The translations under genes were made by a program, and so were the position numbers. Under the pieces are notes generated by a model. The model was not told where the DNA came from and made no database searches. It saw only the letters and a program-made list of their open reading frames with translations. A DNA stretch of 64,000 bases from Stercorarius parasiticus. Its lineage: Eukaryota > Chordata > Aves > Charadriiformes > Stercorariidae. The DNA is taken from assembly GCA_013396915.1 (NCBI GenBank), contig VWZL01002049.1, positions 248,001-312,000 on the forward strand, read 5' to 3'. This document shows positions 27,857 to 41,201 of this stretch, one piece after another. Within the stretch, counting starts at the first letter, position 1. Every line of letters starts with the position of its first letter.

Positions 27857-30596
27857 TGTAAAGATTACTTTCTGGGAGATATTTAAGCAAATGGCAGCTC
27901 TGCAGGGGGCATGCTGTACATGAATAAAGATAGTGCTATTGTATCCTCACATTGCTTTCAGCTTTCAGTGCAATGTTGTGGTGTGGTGTGCAAAAGCCAT
28001 TCCAACCCTGAAAAACTGGAATAAGAGATAAGGAAAAACATGGATGCATTACAGACTGCCATGACACTGTTCCAGTATCAGATTAAGGACCCCTACGATA
28101 GTATTACTGCTGATAATCCACCAAAATATGCACAATAGAAAATCTGAGAGAGTATGAATACTAGATTCAAGTGAATACTATTTTTAAGAATACTCAAACA
28201 ACTAATTAGACAAAGTTTTATGTTAAAATACTTTGGATGGCATAAATTTTCTTGTCTGTTAGACATCATTGGTATTTCTATATTTAACACTAAAGGAATT
28301 GTTCACATTCAAAAATATTATAGACTGATTAATCTGCATGATCGCAAAGATATAACAGCCCAGTAATCTGCACTTATAAAAACACAGAAATCTTTTGTTA
28401 TAGTAAGGAAAAATGTAAATAAACTTGGTTATAGTTATATTGTATGACTATATAAGACAAATGTGGTTTTTCAGCTGTGCCATGACAAAGAAGTTATAAG
28501 TCACTTCATGAATTTTTTCCCTCAACTGTATTATAAACCAAGAAATTTGTTTTGATGATCACAAGAATGGCTAAGGGGAAAAATAAACCAAATAATAATA
28601 TTGAATCAATCTTCCCTGAAAACTATAATCCTTTTTTTTTTTCAGTTCATTGTTATTCCCATGTCCTAAATAATTCTCCCCAGCCACGGTACAATAGGTT
28701 TCATCAGAATCTTTTTCAGTGGTGTGTGAAATTAGATCTAAACAAAGAGCTGACTTTGTTACTGTAAAGTGAACCCTGGATGTATTCGAATCCAAATAAA
28801 GTTAAATTATTGTATATGTTAAATAAAGTCAGAGTATACTAAGAAAGATACTTTTTACAATGTTTTTAATGTAGGCATCTAGGCTTCACTTTTTTTGCCC
28901 CTCCACTGCATACTAAAGTTATTGGGAAGTTTTCCACCAATGTTAGTGAGCTTAGGGTGAGGAGATCTCTCTCCCTCTGACTCACTACACTGGTGGAGTT
29001 TTTTGTAGAAAGTTAGCGTCTCTTCATTTTCCTGGCCCTGACTGCATTATCAGAAGTGATGTTTCAGGAAGTTACAAAAAGGCAATACTGGTTCCACTCT
29101 GGCACTTCTCTAAGCTACATCTCCAGAAGCTTTTTATTGTATTTAGCATGATTTCACATACCTTTGTGAAAGATCAGCACAAAGCTAATGTCCACGGGAA
29201 ATTCCAGACTGAAGACATATAGTCTGCAGGTAGTTCTCAACCATGAATCTTACCAACAAAGACTAGAGAGGTAGCTCTTTCTCTGTCACAACTGAATGAG
29301 GTGACTTATTTAAAAAAACAGACTGATAAATGAAAACTAATATAATACTTACATTATGCTCTAAATACTTTCATTAAAATAAATACTGTGGTTCATAGAA
29401 TACCAAATTTCCTTTTACCCATTGAGGAACTGCTCACACACAACAGGCCAGTAACATGAACAGCCCTATACTTATTTCTGTGGGTAAGTGTGCATGTGTG
29501 TGTACATGTACAGATGTGAGCGGGCATGCAAACAGAGAATGCAGGAGGCAGAGGAATGTTCTACATCCCAGGATATATTTTGCAGTTGAACTGTACCTGT
29601 TCTTTTGTGCACGTCTGCTTTGGAAAGTGGCTGATTGGCCTTTCCATTTCAGGTGGCTGGTGAAAGGAAGAACAGAAGGGCCCTACCTCAGCAAGCTCTG
29701 GCCACGACTACATGGAGTAGCTGCTGAGATATTGGAAAAAGCCTGAAGCATTGGCTTTGGACTTGGCTGAACTTCGATTGGCCAGTACCATCTCAACCTC
29801 TGTGATGAAGCTGCCTGTTAGGCAGACTTGGGTGCTCAGCAGTGTTGGGCATGGTTTTCAAATTTGCTGTGTGCAAGACAAAGAACTGGGAACACGTGGG
29901 GGCAATAGCCACACTAGTCCATTCTTGAGATTCTCTTTTTATCCCTCTGAGTGCGAAGCAGTTTCTATCTCTGTCTGCGACTACGCGCACAGCTCTTCTG
30001 TACTGAGAGTCCTGTGAGGACCTCTCTTCAGGCAGGTATCCAATTGTTGCCGTGGTAGCATGGTCATCCCAGTAAAAAAAGGGGGAGCACATCCTACTTT
30101 TATCATGGAGCATACATAAAATATGCATTGCATGGGGGCACTGGGGCATTCCATGGTATAAACTCCACCAGGTTGCCTGGAGGCATATATGATGTCAGAG
30201 TTGGGTAGCTCCAGGTGAGGGTGCTACCAGTCTCTAGATGGTGTGGACTGCACAACGGGTGGAGAAAATGGATGCCCTTTAATAGGCCTGTTTAATAGAA
30301 TTCAAGCGTGCCCCCAAGCGTTCTGTGTGATATGTTCTCATGATGTTCCCAGATGCACTAGAAGGCCAAGGCAAGGAAGTTTCACCTCAAGGACACAGCT
30401 GTACATGCAATAACAAGACAGCATAGATCCACATTGATTTAAAGGTATCTTGTACAGGTAGAGTCTATTTTTGTCTTTTTTTTACACTACACAGTACGCG
30501 GACTTCTTTATAGTAGGTGATTGTCACTTTAACACCTGTAAGCTTAGACTTCAGGCCACTTCTACATCTCTGCAAGGTTCACACTTGTGAGTGGTT

Positions 30597-30628
30597 GTTA
30601 AGGAAGACGACAGTTAAGGAAGATGACA
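30597..30628. repeat. 16-bp tandem duplication
   Basis: GTTAAGGAAGACGACA (30597-30612) is followed immediately by the same unit with one change (GTTAAGGAAGATGACA, 30613-30628). Confidence 0.85.
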
Positions 30629-31391
30629 GTTTGCAGCTGCTGGACACAGCTGCATACAATGAGTTAAAAGAGCTGACATCAGTATTCCAGCACCATAGCC
30701 TCCTAGCAGCCTTGCACCTACTTCCATAGGAATGCATGACAACACACCGACTGACTTTTGCACCACAGAAAACAACACTAAAATCCCTGTTGCAAACAAA
30801 GACCAATAGACTGGAATTCCCGTTGTCTTTATCTGACTCTTCCTTGCCCTGGAAGGGCTGAATACTGGAATGAAATGGCAGGGGGAAAGCAGATAGATCA
30901 GAATTCGACCTTGGGGGGGTCACATCAGCCAAAAATTGCCCTCTTCCCCAAGAGAAATCACAGCAGATTAGTGTGGACAGAATGTCAAATACTAAATAGG
31001 AGACAGACCGGAGGTGAAGATTTTGTCATGGTACACAGGTAATCAGTAACAAAGATCTACTTGCTTACTTATTGGTTCTTTAGAAAAAACGTTACTGACA
31101 TTTACCTTAGAGGGTAGGCCCCAGCAGCACATGGAAGTAGCCCAAGTAACAGGCAAAGATACCACACAATGTTGGTATACCAGCAAATCCATTCTGCTCC
31201 TTGAGGTCAGCGACATCAGAAATTCAAGATAGTGCATTTGGGTTGATATGGAAAATGTCAGCTCACCCCCCCTCTCCCCTACAGACAGCTTTGGGGTTTA
31301 TTTTTACTGATAAACATTTAAACATAGTTTGGATCAGACTGGGGTCGGGGGAAAGACTTTTGTAACTTTTAAATGTAACTTTACAGTTGCT

Positions 31392-31417
31392 ACATTTATA
31401 TGCAACATTTATATGCA
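31392..31417. repeat. 13-bp tandem duplication
   Basis: ACATTTATATGCA is present twice head to tail, about 225 bp downstream (in gene sense) of the ectodomain exon's donor. Confidence 0.85.
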
Positions 31418-31639
31418 ACATACATGCTCTCCTACCAATATTTACAGCCCGCGTCAAAGCAAAGCAAGCAAAGCCAAAATATCATTTCTTCTAGGAGTTC
31501 TGTAACAGCAAAAGCATTTTAGTAATGTTTCTCTGTATGTGCAATTATTCTAATTACTTCCATCATTAAACACACCTCAGACTTATGTTATTAGACCAGG
31601 AACAGTTTGGTGAAGAGTACTTTAAAACTCATTTACTTA

Positions 31640-31924
<285 letters not shown>

Positions 31925-32527
31925 TCATTGGTTAAACAGTTGTTGTTTGACTGCTGAAAAACATTAATATTTCAGAGCTTTCAGCATCATAACATTTAGT
32001 ACTAAAAGATCATAATATTTAGACTCTTGTTGTATTTTAACTTTAATTGTTACTATGTTTCTGATTACTATTATTTCTTTTAAGGGAAGAGAAGAAATGC
32101 CCTCCATGCCAAGAAGCACAAAAAATATTTAGGGAAACGTTTTCATACTGCTGTTCTAAATATACGGATATCCATAAACACCCAACAATATTCACATTTG
32201 ATTCTCCTGGGATGACTTCACAGAAACAAAAAGTCTATGTAAAAACTGCAATAAAAGTTTGATGGCACTTGATTTACAATCACTGTTCTTGACAGAAAAT
32301 ATCTTCTCTACTGTAAAGGTCGTTCTTTGATAAGGATATTCTGCCAGAAATAGTAATTACAAAAAAGTATAACATATCTGAACAACTCTGAATTTTCAAA
32401 TAGATAGAACTAATAGAAATACAGCTATTCCTGGGGGTTCTTACATTTCTTCTTTATTAAATTCTTATGTAAAGTGTTTATTACATCTCTGAGAATATTT
32501 TTACAGGAATATATCACACTGATTTCA

Positions 32528-33307
32528 CCCTCTGCTCAAGCACGGCCACCTAGAGCCTTGTTGCCCAGATCCACATCCAAATGGCTTTTGAACATCTCCG
32601 AGGATGGAGACACTGCAACCTCCCCAGGCAACCTGTGGCAGTGCTCAGTCACCTTCACAATGAAAAAGTGTTTCCTGATGTTCAGAGGGAACCTTCTCTG
32701 TTTCAGTTTGTGCCCATTGCCTCTGGTCCTGTCACAGGGCACCACCCAAAAGAGCCGGGCTCAGTCTTCTTTACATCCCCCCCTTCAGGTATTTATATAC
32801 ATTGGTGAGATGCCCCTGAGCCTTCTATTCCTTAGACTGAACAGTCCCAGCTCTCTCAATCTTTCCTCGTATGAAAGATTCTCCAGTCACATTCATCACT
32901 CAATGGCCCTTTGCTGAACTCTCTCCAGTAGCTCCACCTTTATCTTGTACTGGAAAGACCAGAAATGGACCCAACACTCCAGGTGTGGCCTCACCAGTGC
33001 TGAGTAGAGGGGAAGCATCACCTCCCTTGACCTGCTGGCAGCACTCCTACTAATGGAGCCAGAAAGACAAAGAGCTTTCCAGCCAGCTGGCCCCCAGCAT
33101 ATATTAGCACCTGATGCTGTTCCGCCCCAGGAAGGTGCAGGACTTAGCACTTTTCCTTGTTGAACTTCATGAGGTTCCTGTTAGCCCATTTCTCCAGCCT
33201 GTCCAGGTCCCTCTGGATGGCAGCACAACCCTATGGAGTATCAGGCACTTCTCCCACTTCTGTATCAACAGGAAACTTGCTGAGGTTGCACTCTGTCCCA
33301 TCATCGT
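32528..33307 (-). mobile_element. CR1 LINE fragment (first copy of duplicated segment)
   Basis: The plus strand is antisense CR1: TTCAGAGGGAACCTTCTCTG, TTTCAGTTTGTGCCCATTGC, CTCACCAGTGCTGAGTAGAG, and TTGAACTTCATGAGGTTCCT. It ends at GCACTCTGTCCCATCATCGT. Read on the minus strand this is ORF2 C-terminus ([20 protein letters not shown]). The element lacks both its extreme 3' tail (left edge at ACCCTCTGCTCAAGC) and a stretch between about 33050 and 33075 relative to the usual CR1 layout. It is non-functional. Confidence 0.92.
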
Positions 33308-34512
33308 TTTAGTTTTAACTATGTATTATTTGTTTTTGGAAAAGTTAAATTTAGAAAATAATAGAAGAGACATGTGGTATGAGAGAAATTAACAAACTAA
33401 ATAGAACTTTTAACTAAGTATTTGATTTTTAACAAGAACAGGAGCTTGATTCAGTTACTTAAATACAGGTCTCCAGTGCCAGCTAAGATTTCCCTAGGCC
33501 GTTCTGTCTGGTCTCCAGCTTTCAGTGGAGATGCAGGTCTCTTGTAGGTCCAGTGCACACACGGATGATCCGAGGCAAGTCAAATGGGATTAGATGCACA
33601 TGGTTAGGTAAAGTCCCTAAGTGTTTTGCAAATGTTTGATATCAGCTTGCAAGGGGGCAGTACATGCATTCCAATGTGAGTAGTTCCAGTGCTCATTCGT
33701 ACTAGGAAAAAGGTAAGGCCATGCCTGATGTCAACAAACAGAAAGTAAGTCTTATTATTGGACCAAACAAGTGCAAGTGAAGGGGTAGCCTTCATAGTGT
33801 AGCACTGCACTTCCAATAGTCATGGTTATCCACGGTATTTTTATTTACAGTATCCAGAAGAAGAACACCCATCTAATTCTTCTCTGGCAAATGGCCAGCT
33901 TCAGATGCTTCAAAGGAAGGTATGCATGTGCTATATCCAAAAAGCTGCGCAATAAACTCTCTAGTAAGAAGTATGTCTTTCCATTCTTCTCTTTTAGGGG
34001 TTGCTTATGTCCTGAACATTTGTGTTTGGATTTTTTCTCCCCACCTTGTCCAGTGTTCTCCCTATCCAGCTGAAGGATAACTTCCACTGAACCCACAGAT
34101 TTTTTATCAGAATTAGATGGCTTAATGTACGTACTACTTCAGTATCAGCTGTAGAGAAAATATAACTGATCTGAACTGATCAATTGGACACTTCTCACTT
34201 TTCAGCCATCTTGACTTATTCCTTCTTGGTTGGAATATCTGCACTTTGATCATATCAGCTGCTCCTACGAAACAAAATTTTCTTCTTTTGATAACTGCAA
34301 AGCCTCAGAGTGTAACACAAATTTTGTTTATCATGCATTATCAACAGTATCATCATTTTTTTCAAAATGCAGGTATAATGCCTTTTATGGATAAAGATAT
34401 ATTAACTTATTTTTCCTTTTAAAAGTTAACATTATTAAAAATACTTACAAGCTAGTAATTTTTGAAACTGCCAGCATGGATGGTGGTTTCAAGTTTGGGA
34501 CATTTTAATGGC
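32651..34512. repeat. Duplicated 1,862-bp segment, copy A
   Basis: It starts ACCTTCACAATGAAAAAGTG and ends CATTTTAATGGC just before the N at 34513. By eye it matches copy B at a constant 1,863-bp offset, with differences seen at 32931, 32932, 32944 and 33571. It contains the CR1 fragment and about 1.2 kb of unique intron sequence. It probably duplicates copy B only in the assembly. Confidence 0.95.
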
Positions 34513-34513
34513 N
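34513..34513. other. Single N: assembly join
   Basis: The only ambiguous base I saw in the window lies exactly between the two copies of the 1,862-bp segment. Confidence 0.97.
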
Positions 34514-35170
34514 ACCTTCACAATGAAAAAGTGTTTCCTGATGTTCAGAGGGAACCTTCTCTGTTTCAGTTTGTGCCCATTGCCTCTGGTCCTGTCACAG
34601 GGCACCACCCAAAAGAGCCGGGCTCAGTCTTCTTTACATCCCCCCCTTCAGGTATTTATATACATTGGTGAGATGCCCCTGAGCCTTCTATTCCTTAGAC
34701 TGAACAGTCCCAGCTCTCTCAATCTTTCCTCGTATGAAAGATTCTCCAGTCACATTCATCACTCAATGGCCCTTTGCTGAACTCTCTCCAGTATGTCCAC
34801 CTTTATATTGTACTGGAAAGACCAGAAATGGACCCAACACTCCAGGTGTGGCCTCACCAGTGCTGAGTAGAGGGGAAGCATCACCTCCCTTGACCTGCTG
34901 GCAGCACTCCTACTAATGGAGCCAGAAAGACAAAGAGCTTTCCAGCCAGCTGGCCCCCAGCATATATTAGCACCTGATGCTGTTCCGCCCCAGGAAGGTG
35001 CAGGACTTAGCACTTTTCCTTGTTGAACTTCATGAGGTTCCTGTTAGCCCATTTCTCCAGCCTGTCCAGGTCCCTCTGGATGGCAGCACAACCCTATGGA
35101 GTATCAGGCACTTCTCCCACTTCTGTATCAACAGGAAACTTGCTGAGGTTGCACTCTGTCCCATCATCGT
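34514..35170 (-). mobile_element. CR1 LINE fragment (second copy of duplicated segment)
   Basis: This is the same antisense CR1 as at 32651-33307, present because the surrounding segment is duplicated. It should not be counted as an independent insertion. Confidence 0.88.
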
Positions 35171-36375
35171 TTTAGTTTTAACTATGTATTATTTGTTTTT
35201 GGAAAAGTTAAATTTAGAAAATAATAGAAGAGACATGTGGTATGAGAGAAATTAACAAACTAAATAGAACTTTTAACTAAGTATTTGATTTTTAACAAGA
35301 ACAGGAGCTTGATTCAGTTACTTAAATACAGGTCTCCAGTGCCAGCTAAGATTTCCCTAGGCCGTTCTGTCTGGTCTCCAGCTTTCAGTGGAGATGCAGG
35401 TCTCTTGTAGGTCCAGTGCACACACGGATGATCTGAGGCAAGTCAAATGGGATTAGATGCACATGGTTAGGTAAAGTCCCTAAGTGTTTTGCAAATGTTT
35501 GATATCAGCTTGCAAGGGGGCAGTACATGCATTCCAATGTGAGTAGTTCCAGTGCTCATTCGTACTAGGAAAAAGGTAAGGCCATGCCTGATGTCAACAA
35601 ACAGAAAGTAAGTCTTATTATTGGACCAAACAAGTGCAAGTGAAGGGGTAGCCTTCATAGTGTAGCACTGCACTTCCAATAGTCATGGTTATCCACGGTA
35701 TTTTTATTTACAGTATCCAGAAGAAGAACACCCATCTAATTCTTCTCTGGCAAATGGCCAGCTTCAGATGCTTCAAAGGAAGGTATGCATGTGCTATATC
35801 CAAAAAGCTGCGCAATAAACTCTCTAGTAAGAAGTATGTCTTTCCATTCTTCTCTTTTAGGGGTTGCTTATGTCCTGAACATTTGTGTTTGGATTTTTTC
35901 TCCCCACCTTGTCCAGTGTTCTCCCTATCCAGCTGAAGGATAACTTCCACTGAACCCACAGATTTTTTATCAGAATTAGATGGCTTAATGTACGTACTAC
36001 TTCAGTATCAGCTGTAGAGAAAATATAACTGATCTGAACTGATCAATTGGACACTTCTCACTTTTCAGCCATCTTGACTTATTCCTTCTTGGTTGGAATA
36101 TCTGCACTTTGATCATATCAGCTGCTCCTACGAAACAAAATTTTCTTCTTTTGATAACTGCAAAGCCTCAGAGTGTAACACAAATTTTGTTTATCATGCA
36201 TTATCAACAGTATCATCATTTTTTTCAAAATGCAGGTATAATGCCTTTTATGGATAAAGATATATTAACTTATTTTTCCTTTTAAAAGTTAACATTATTA
36301 AAAATACTTACAAGCTAGTAATTTTTGAAACTGCCAGCATGGATGGTGGTTTCAAGTTTGGGACATTTTAATGGC
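34514..36375. repeat. Duplicated 1,862-bp segment, copy B
   Basis: It begins with the same bases as 32651 and ends with the same CATTTTAATGGC as copy A, after which sequence becomes unique (AGATATTAG). The differences spotted (34794, 34795, 34807, 35434) are at allelic rather than paralogous density, about 4 in 1,862. Confidence 0.95.
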
Positions 36376-36976
36376 AGATATTAGTTGCTAGAATTAGCTT
36401 TGCAAATAACAGGATAGCAAAAATGTCATTTTTTGTATGTTATTACCACAACTTCGCTCAGGTGAATTACATCTGTGGTAAGCTACCACAAGTGAACAGC
36501 AGCCCTGCAAAGTTATACTGGACTTGTATACACGTTTAGCACATGTCGTAAGAATTTAAACTATTTTTTTATGTTTGATAAGCAATCTCATACTTCCATG
36601 CTTCAGAAATTATTCAGTGCTCTAGGAGAGACACTGCAGTGTGAGAATGCACTAGAGAGCTGTAAGACCCTAAGAAGTTTAGCTTGCTCGTCACTGCCAA
36701 GTGGTTTATTAACAGCACATGTGAAAATGTCCCCTGATCCCTAGACGCGTCCTTTGCCCATTCTAAAAGGAAAACAAATCCCAAACTTGATGATGAAAAC
36801 TACAGAACGAAGGGAGAATGAAGATAAGATCAGGTCAGAGGAGGAGTGATGTGTGTAATAAAATGTAGTCCTAAGCAAATCCTTAAATAGTAAAATGTGT
36901 GTCAGCGATTAAAATAAACGCACAAATTAGAGCATGACACGATGACTGAATTACAGTCTGAATTTGGTAGTCAGTG

Positions 36977-37558
36977 CGTGGTGGGTTAACCCTGGTAGGC
37001 AGCTACGCACCACACAGCTGCTTGCTCACTCCCCCTCCCAGTGGGAAGGGCGAGAGAACCAGAAGGGCAAGGCGAGAAAATTCATGGGTCGAGATAAAGA
37101 CCGTTTAATAAATGAATAAGAAAAAAAAACAACCAACAGCAATAAAAAAAAAACCCCAACCCACAAGTGATAAAAAAAAAAAACCCAACCCACAAGTGAT
37201 GCTAAAGCAATCGCTCACTACCAGCAGACTGATGCCCAGCCAGTCCCCGAGCGATTTTTGGATAAACTCCCACCCCAGTTTTACTGCTGAGCACGTCGTT
37301 ATATGGTATGGAACATCACTTTGGCCAGTTGGTGTCAGCTGTGCCAGCCGTGTCCCCTGCCAGGCTCTTGCCCAACCCAGGCTCCTCGCTGGGGTGCATG
37401 ATGAGAAACAGAAGCGGCCTTGACCTTGTGGAAGGGCTGTTCAGCAATAGCTAATATACTAGCGTGTTACCAACACTGTTTTTGTCACCAGTCTAAAAAA
37501 CAGCAGCATACAGGCTGCTGTGAAGAAAATTAACCCCATCCCAGACAGACCCAGTACA
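36977..37558 (-). mobile_element. Solo LTR of an avian endogenous retrovirus
   Basis: About 582 bp on the minus strand, opening TGTACTGGGTCTGTCTGGGA and closing near GGGTTAACCCACCACG. The plus strand shows hallmarks of a common bird ERV LTR: GTGGGTTAACCCTGG, CACTCCCCCTCCCAGTGGGA, GGGTCGAGATAAAGACCGTT, and TTAACCCCATCCCAGACAGA. No gag, pol or env sequence adjoins it, so the provirus was reduced to one LTR by recombination. CAGTG flanks both sides (36972-36976 and 37559-37563) as a likely 5-bp target duplication. One terminal base deviates from the TG...CA rule (CG instead of CA). The family assignment is from memory. Confidence 0.85.
37143..37200. repeat. 29-bp tandem duplication inside the LTR
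   Basis: A poly-A run plus CC(C)AACCCACAAGTGAT occurs twice head to tail (37143-37171 and 37172-37200). The copies differ by one A/C at the run boundary, which suggests slippage. Confidence 0.85.
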
Positions 37559-40500
37559 CAGTGAAAAAACTTCTATCAATTTCTTGTAATCTGTCTAATT
37601 TTACTTGCTGTCTCTGCTTCTCTGAGAATCAGAGATCCAATGAACAAAGTATAATTTTTTTTTTAAAAGTATTTTTCCTGAAAATAACTTTGCTTAAATC
37701 CTGAGGATTAAAGAGCCTTATTTCTACAGAAATACTTCAGATGAAAGTATTGTACATGAAAGGCTCTTAAGTTGTCTGTTGCAAAAATGGCAGCTGTTTC
37801 TGAAGTGGAGTTGCATGTGCAAGTTCTCATACCGTTTTTGAAAAGTATTACTGAACAGGTAAGTGACAGAGATGCTCCTATCTCTGTTCCTACTAATTTT
37901 GAGAGGAGAATAGTCTGTCATGCTTCAAATGACAGATTTAAGTTCATCTTAAAATTTATCTACTCTACCTTAAAAAGTAAACAGCCAGTGTACATCAAAC
38001 TTTTACTTCCCTATCTGTTCACAGTTAGAGAGCTGTGTAACGCTGATTAAATTTTTAATTTCGCTACTAAATTTTTAAAACCCCAAGGTATTCAGAATGG
38101 TTGGTCTCCATATGCTTTCCATATGGATCCATGGATATATTCACACATATGCATTTTACTTAGCACAATGCAAATAATTTGAGATCCTCTGATAATTTTG
38201 CTATATGGACGTTCATTTCCTACTTCAAAGAAAAAAATAGTGTAACGTGCAAATAATCTGTCAATTTTTGCTTGTTAGTATAAGCCTTGCTGCCATCCCT
38301 GATTTTATAAATGTGCTTCAATCCATTAAATGAATACAAGTATCAACATTACTGCAAAGCAAATCTAAGAGTTAGTGGTCAGAAAGGATATTCTTCTGGC
38401 ATGACCGCATGCTGCTCCTCCCTTTATTATGCATTTCTTGTGCAGCCAGTACAACTAGTAAGCATTCACAAATCCTCAAATTGCATGCCGCTGTGATCTT
38501 GATAGCAATGAAATAAAATCCGCCTGGAGTTTCAGTATTCTCAATCCAATTTTGTCTTTTTTTTAAAATGGAGCCGTAGCCTACCTACTCTGAAGCGAAG
38601 CCTTTCTTTCCAGCGTTATTTGTCCCTGGCCTGACAGCATTTTGCCCATGTTAGGCAACCGCATCTCCTTCCCAACCACACAGCTAAAGCTGCCAAACTT
38701 CATCCTCATGCTGAGCCACGACCTTGGTATCTGACCACACCTCTTGCTCCACTGCCACTGTTGCTGCCCCTCTCCTTTTCTAACACAACGAAGACCACGC
38801 TCTGAGAACTTTTCTGTTTCCTTTACTTTCCTTCTGTTACCCTTTCATTCTACCTATGGAGCCAGTGAAAGCTATGCTTCTGATTGCTAAGTGCAGCTTT
38901 CAACCATGCATACAGATTTGAGAAATTTAGTACTAAGATTGTGAATCTTAGTATATCAAAGACTTGGAAGTAAAGCATGATCTTACAGGCAGAAGTCTGT
39001 AAATCTGTGGGAACCCAAAAGGAGTCTTGCCATTAGATTTTTTGATTTCAATTTAGTTTAAAAATGATGTTCATATAATTCCAGTGAGAGTAGCATCCCT
39101 TTTTTCCCCTGTCATTCTCACTGCATAAAGCCAGTAGTTTTCCTTTATGGAAGCTGACCTGTCTTGGACAAAAGAATTTTACATTCATGCTGACTGCAAA
39201 ATAATAAATAATAAATTCCATCCTGTAAAATGTGTGTGAGTTAGCAATGACCCAAACCCACTCCTACAGATGTCAATAGCAGAATTCCCCAAGGAGCAGA
39301 GTTAGGCAGGCATGAAAGGCTTGTGATGATTTCAAATTAAGCCTGTACTCTTCATGCTAATAATAGATGTCAGATAAAAAATACTAATAGCCAAGGAGCA
39401 AGAAGAAGATAAGGTGCACATTTACAAAGACAATAGTTTGTGATGTTAATAGCTAAACTGTGTAAGAAGTGAAAGCTACATGTAAGTAGTTTCAAATAAA
39501 AACATTGTTCTTCAGGGGCAGTACTTTTCTTCTAAGAGAAAAAAATGTCAGAACACTGGCTTTATGTCTGGGTTTGAAGGAAAAAGTGTGTATCTATACC
39601 AGTGGCTGACTACTTCTATTTGCACACACGATGTAATCACAATGTCCCATTCAACTGGAACATAGGTATTTATACCATCTTGAGGAAAACGGATGGAGAA
39701 GTGGGATCTCAGGAGGTCTCTAGTAGAAGTCCCCTATAAAGAGTGGCAAAGGTATGAAAACTTAACAAAAATCAACAGAAGAGACTGGAGCAGCTGGAAA
39801 AGTTTTGTGATGTTTGATCACTGTGAGACATTCACTGAAGTCTTCTTGAATAACTGGCTTAACTCATGCACCAGGGAAACAGCCTTCTGAAATGACTTTA
39901 ACCTGGAAAACCACAAAGAAGCTGCTACAGCCCCTGTGTCTGATTGTAGTACATAGGAGGAGTACATAACTAGGGATGCAGCGCCATACATAGGGGTATC
40001 AGTGGAAGGACTCTAAAGGAAAAGAGTGTTTTCAGATTAGGCAGAGAAGTAGTCCAGTTGATAACATTATAACATTGTTAGCAAAAGGACTTTGTCAGTT
40101 ATAGCTAAATAATGAATTAGCAAGAATCAACTTGAACGCTTGCAAACAAGCAATGAGACTGTGGGCAAAAAAACCGCACTTGAACTAATTGATGAGGATC
40201 TAACACTGAATATTAAAAGCATTACACAGAGTAGTAAGAACGCTTACTGGAGCACAAGGATACTTTCAGATAGATAATGCCTGGTAAAGTTTTTAAGTAT
40301 GGTGGTTAGGGATGTGATGTAGTACAAGGGAATAAAGGGCAGTGATGTAAAAATCTTTTCGGATTAAAAAGTGCTTTAAGAATGGAGGATACAAGAGGTT
40401 GTAACAGAGAGGTAAAAACTCATAGGATCAAATCTATTTGGACTAAGAACCTTTTTAAATTTTTTTTAAATATTCATTCGTAATTACAGAAAACCTTCAT

Positions 40501-41125
40501 GTCATAACTCCTGAAGAACCAATGCAAATAATAATCATTATTTGCAGGAGAAGAATCTCTGGAACCACTCTGTGGCCCAGTCAATTCTTTAGATTCAGGA
40601 AAATAACTTGACATTTGCATACCAGGTTGTCATGCATTTTTTGTTTTAACTATATATAAGACAAATTACATTGTATCTAACATGCATCCATCTCAAGAAT
40701 AGCTGGAGTTCCAAGTTCAATCCTTCACATGCTCACATACTCTTGTGTGCACATACAAAACCACACAATTGGAACCAAATTTGCTCTGCTTCCCATAGAT
40801 GGTTATTTAGCAAAATGGTTGGATTGTACACTGGTGTAGAGCTTGCTTTATTCTTCTAGATAAGCTGAAAAACTAGCATATCAGAACAGTAGCTTTGTTT
40901 TTTTAGAATTTTCAGCCTGCCTTACCATGTCAGTGTCCCACCACCTTTCCCTTCTTAAACTGAATTTTCAATTGCATTTCAAATTCTAGCTTCCAGTTCT
41001 TAAATACAAAGAGACTTTATTTATTTATTACACAATTAACAATCTATTTGATCTTGCTTGTTTTGCAAGTAATTTTTCCCTGTGACACACATAACTGAAA
41101 GATAAATTCGAAGTATAAAAGTTAC

Positions 41126-41192
41126 CTGCTGACAAGAGTAATGAAAGCAGAACCATCAGCACATTCAAGGACTGTTGACCACAACTTGTCAT
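41126..41192 (-). CDS. SHISAL1: SHISAL1 first coding exon (start codon and signal peptide)
   Basis: The coding part is 67 nt, running from ATG at 41192-41190 to the first base of a split Val codon, followed by a donor GTAAC at 41125-41121. It encodes residues 1-22, beginning MTSCGQQS and continuing with a Leu/Val/Ser-rich hydrophobic core typical of a signal peptide; cleavage is likely near residues 22-26 (Ser-Ala rich). The start has A at -3 (AACG-ATG). An acceptor CAG at 41227-41225 would start the exon at 41224 and leave a 32-nt 5' UTR in this exon. The acceptor choice is inference because its pyrimidine tract is weak. The start is supported by my recollection that the orthologous protein begins the same way. 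Confidence 0.93.
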
Positions 41193-41201
41193 CGTTGGCT
41201 T

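Noticed and set aside
32474..35255. Repeated pairs of open frames on both strands, considered as a duplicated gene family
   Set aside because: They are antisense and sense readings of one CR1 fragment, present twice because of the segment duplication around the N.
37772..38050. Plus-strand open frame of 92 codons with a plausible-looking protein
   Set aside because: It starts at a non-ATG codon, has no recognised domain, no splice context and overlaps a minus-strand frame. It is compatible with a chance open frame in intron sequence.
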